A stretch of 35,243 nucleotides of DNA. It comes from Micromonospora sp. ALFpr18c (GTDB lineage Bacteria > Actinomycetota > Actinomycetes > Mycobacteriales > Micromonosporaceae). Positions 33,751-35,243 of the stretch are shown here, in pieces; position 1 is the stretch's first letter, and each line of letters begins with the position of its first letter. The DNA lies in contig NZ_WBKR01000037.1 in NCBI RefSeq assembly GCF_008868155.1, positions 1 through 35,243 on the forward strand. Reading direction: 5' to 3'. A program made the translations under genes and the position numbers. A model generated the notes under the pieces. That model had not been told where the DNA came from. It did no database searches and worked only from the letters and a program-made list of their open reading frames with translations.

Positions 33751-34590
33751 TCAGCCCTTGACCGCGCCGGCGAGCGACCCGGACGAGAGCCGGCGTTGCA
33801 TGAACGCGAAGAAGATCAGGCTGGGCAGCGTGGCCAGCAGGGAACCGGCGGCCAGCGGGCCCAGTCGGGCGGTGCCCTCGATGCCGACGAACCGGGCCAG
33901 CGCCACCGGCAGGGTGGCCAGCTCCGGCGTCTTGATCAGCACGAGCGCGAAGAAGAACTCGTTCCAGGCCGAGATGAAGGAGAACAGCGCGGTGGCGACC
34001 AGGCCCGGGGCGAGCAGCGGGAAGACCACCCTGCGCAGCACCTGTATCCGGGTCGCGCCGTCGACCGAGGCGGCCTCCTCCAGCTCGCGGGGGATGTTGC
34101 GGACGAAGCCCTGCAGCATCCACAGCGCGAACGGCAGCGCCCAGACCACGTAGATCAGCACCAGCCCGGCGTGCGTGTTGGCCAGGCCGACCTGCCGCAG
34201 CACCAGGAAGATCGGGATGATCAGCAGCACGAACGGGAAGAGCTGCGACAGCAGCACCCAGCCCAGCGCGGCGGTGCCGAGCTTGGAACGGAACCGGGCC
34301 AGCGCGTACGACGCCGGCATGGCGACCAGCACGGTCAGCACCGCCGAGGCGAGCGAGACCTGGAGGCTGTTGAGCGCCGCCCGGCCCAGCTCCTGCTCGG
34401 TGAACGCCTGGACGAAGTTCTGCAGGGTCGGGTTGTCCGGGATCAGCGTCGGGTGCAGGCGGACCAGCTCGCGCGGTGGTTTGAACGCCGTGGAGAGCAG
34501 CCAGACCAGCGGGAACCCGAGGAAGATCAGGTAGCCGGCGAGAGCCACGTACTGCAACGTCCGGCTCGTGCGGCTCGGTTTTCCGAACAT
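33751..34590 (-). CDS. Sugar ABC transporter permease (MalG type)
   Basis: This 279-residue inner-membrane permease has six predicted helices. The first is YVALAGYLIFLGFPLVWLLST. The cytoplasmic EAA loop is PRELEEAASVDGATRIQVLRR. C-terminal features are typical of MalG-like CUT1 permeases (WNEFFFALVLIKTPE). The ATG has GGGAGG about 9 bases upstream and begins one base after the stop of the preceding permease gene. No ATPase gene is in view; CUT1 importers of actinomycetes commonly use a shared MsiK-type ATPase encoded elsewhere. Confidence 0.92.
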   Translation of the reverse strand: MFGKPSRTSRTLQYVALAGYLIFLGFPLVWLLSTAFKPPRELVRLHPTLIPDNPTLQNFVQAFTEQELGRAALNSLQVSLASAVLTVLVAMPASYALARFRSKLGTAALGWVLLSQLFPFVLLIIPIFLVLRQVGLANTHAGLVLIYVVWALPFALWMLQGFVRNIPRELEEAASVDGATRIQVLRRVVFPLLAPGLVATALFSFISAWNEFFFALVLIKTPELATLPVALARFVGIEGTARLGPLAAGSLLATLPSLIFFAFMQRRLSSGSLAGAVKG

Positions 34591-34591
34591 G

Positions 34592-35243
34592 TCAGTTCGC
34601 CTCCCTGAGCCGGCGACGGAGATAGACGGCGAGCAGCGCGATGATGATCACGACCATCACGTTGCCGAGCGCTGCCGCGTAGCCGTAGTTGCCGTAGCGG
34701 AACGCCTCCTCGTAGGCGAAGAGCATCGGCAGCATCGTCTTGCCGCCCGGCCCACCCGCGGTGAGCACGTAGACCAGACCGAACGAGTTGAAGTTCCAGA
34801 TGAAGTCCAGCGAGGTGATCGCCACGATCACGGGGGCCAGGGCGGGCAGCGTGACGTGCCGGAACCGGTGCCACGTGCTGGCCCCGTCCACCGCCGCCGC
34901 CTCGTGCAGCTCGCGGCCCACGCCCTGGAGGCCGGCGAGCAGGACGACGGTGGTCTGCGGCATGCCGGCCCAGACCCCGACGATGATCACCGCGGGCAGT
35001 GCGGTGCTGAAGTCGCCGAGCCAGTTGGTCCGCAGCCCGTCGGCGCCGACCCGGTGGAAGAACTCGTTGATCAGGCCGGCGTCGGGGTGGTAGACGAGCT
35101 TCCAGAGGATGCCGACCACGACCGGCGGCATCGCCCACGGCACGACGGCCAGCACCCGGGCCACGCCCCGGAACCGCAACTGCTGGTTGAGCAGCAGCGC
35201 CAGCCCGAGGGCGAGCAGGAACTGCAGCACCGTCACCCCGACC
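34592..35243 (-). CDS. Sugar ABC transporter permease (MalF type), 5' end outside the window
   Basis: The reading frame is open to the window edge, so the N-terminus is missing; about 217 residues are visible. The visible part has LQFLLALGLALLLN, AVVPWAMPPVVVGILWK, the EAA loop LHEAAAVDGASTWHRFRHVTLPALAP and IWNFNSFGLVYVLTAGGPGGKT, all typical of MalF-like CUT1 permeases. It forms the heterodimeric channel with the following permease. An internal GTG at 35236 is not a likely start because conserved permease sequence continues upstream of it. Confidence 0.92.
   Translation of the reverse strand, partial: VGVTVLQFLLALGLALLLNQQLRFRGVARVLAVVPWAMPPVVVGILWKLVYHPDAGLINEFFHRVGADGLRTNWLGDFSTALPAVIIVGVWAGMPQTTVVLLAGLQGVGRELHEAAAVDGASTWHRFRHVTLPALAPVIVAITSLDFIWNFNSFGLVYVLTAGGPGGKTMLPMLFAYEEAFRYGNYGYAAALGNVMVVIIIALLAVYLRRRLREAN

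Noticed and set aside
1..35243. CRISPR arrays, insertion sequences, integrases, tRNA genes or attachment sites
   Set aside because: I looked for regularly spaced repeats, transposase or recombinase motifs and tRNA-like clover-leaf ends and found none that I could support.

Overview
The window is high-GC DNA (about 70% G+C over most of its length) with GTG/TTG starts, ATGA and GTGA gene overlaps and perfect-stem hairpins without U-tracts. It also carries an XRE/DUF5753 + DUF397 gene pair. Together these point to a filamentous actinomycete. Micromonosporaceae (Micromonospora-like) is my best guess, by inference only. No rRNA, tRNA, CRISPR array, transposase or integrase was seen.

Layout. (1) 1-11155 looks like a small defence/accessory island. 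It starts with an XRE-DUF5753 regulator and a DUF397 partner (+). Facing them is a tight minus-strand operon, transcribed in the order Ser/Thr protein kinase (9228-10292), SNF2/RapA-type helicase resembling DISARM DrmD (6413-9214) and a 1639-residue adenine-specific DNA methyltransferase (1497-6416). A ribbon-helix-helix/PIN (VapBC-like) pair is divergent from the kinase. The last third of the methyltransferase is about 50% G+C and changes composition at its NPPW motif, which suggests an exchanged recognition region. (2) 11604-17699 (-) is an oligopeptide ABC importer in the order permease C, binding protein, permease B, ATPase D, ATPase F, with a 16-bp perfect hairpin after the binding-protein gene. 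(3) 18425-24561 holds a DUF2231 membrane protein and a divergent pair of secreted enzymes: an S8 subtilisin-like protease (-) and an S15/CocE-type peptidase (+). (4) 24664-24960 is a frameshifted remnant of a DUF1996 gene. (5) 25009 to the window end (-) is one long, translationally coupled catabolic operon. It encodes two sugar-ABC permeases, a sugar-binding lipoprotein, two ADP-ribosylglycohydrolase-family proteins, a ribokinase, a glycosidase-like/FGE-like fusion, a family III CoA-transferase and a CitE/HpcH-type lyase.

How the genes may work together. The kinase, helicase and methyltransferase genes are spaced as one unit and look like a phage-defence or restriction-like system. The architecture shares parts with class 1 DISARM (helicase + methylase) and BREX type 2/Pgl (kinase + methylase), but I recognise no drmA, drmB, drmC, pglZ or nuclease. 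The terminal operon is best read as import of a glycoside, cleavage of a (possibly N-glycosidic) bond, phosphorylation of the sugar, and CoA-activation plus retro-aldol cleavage of an organic-acid part. The substrate is unknown. These two operons are the most interesting parts of the window.
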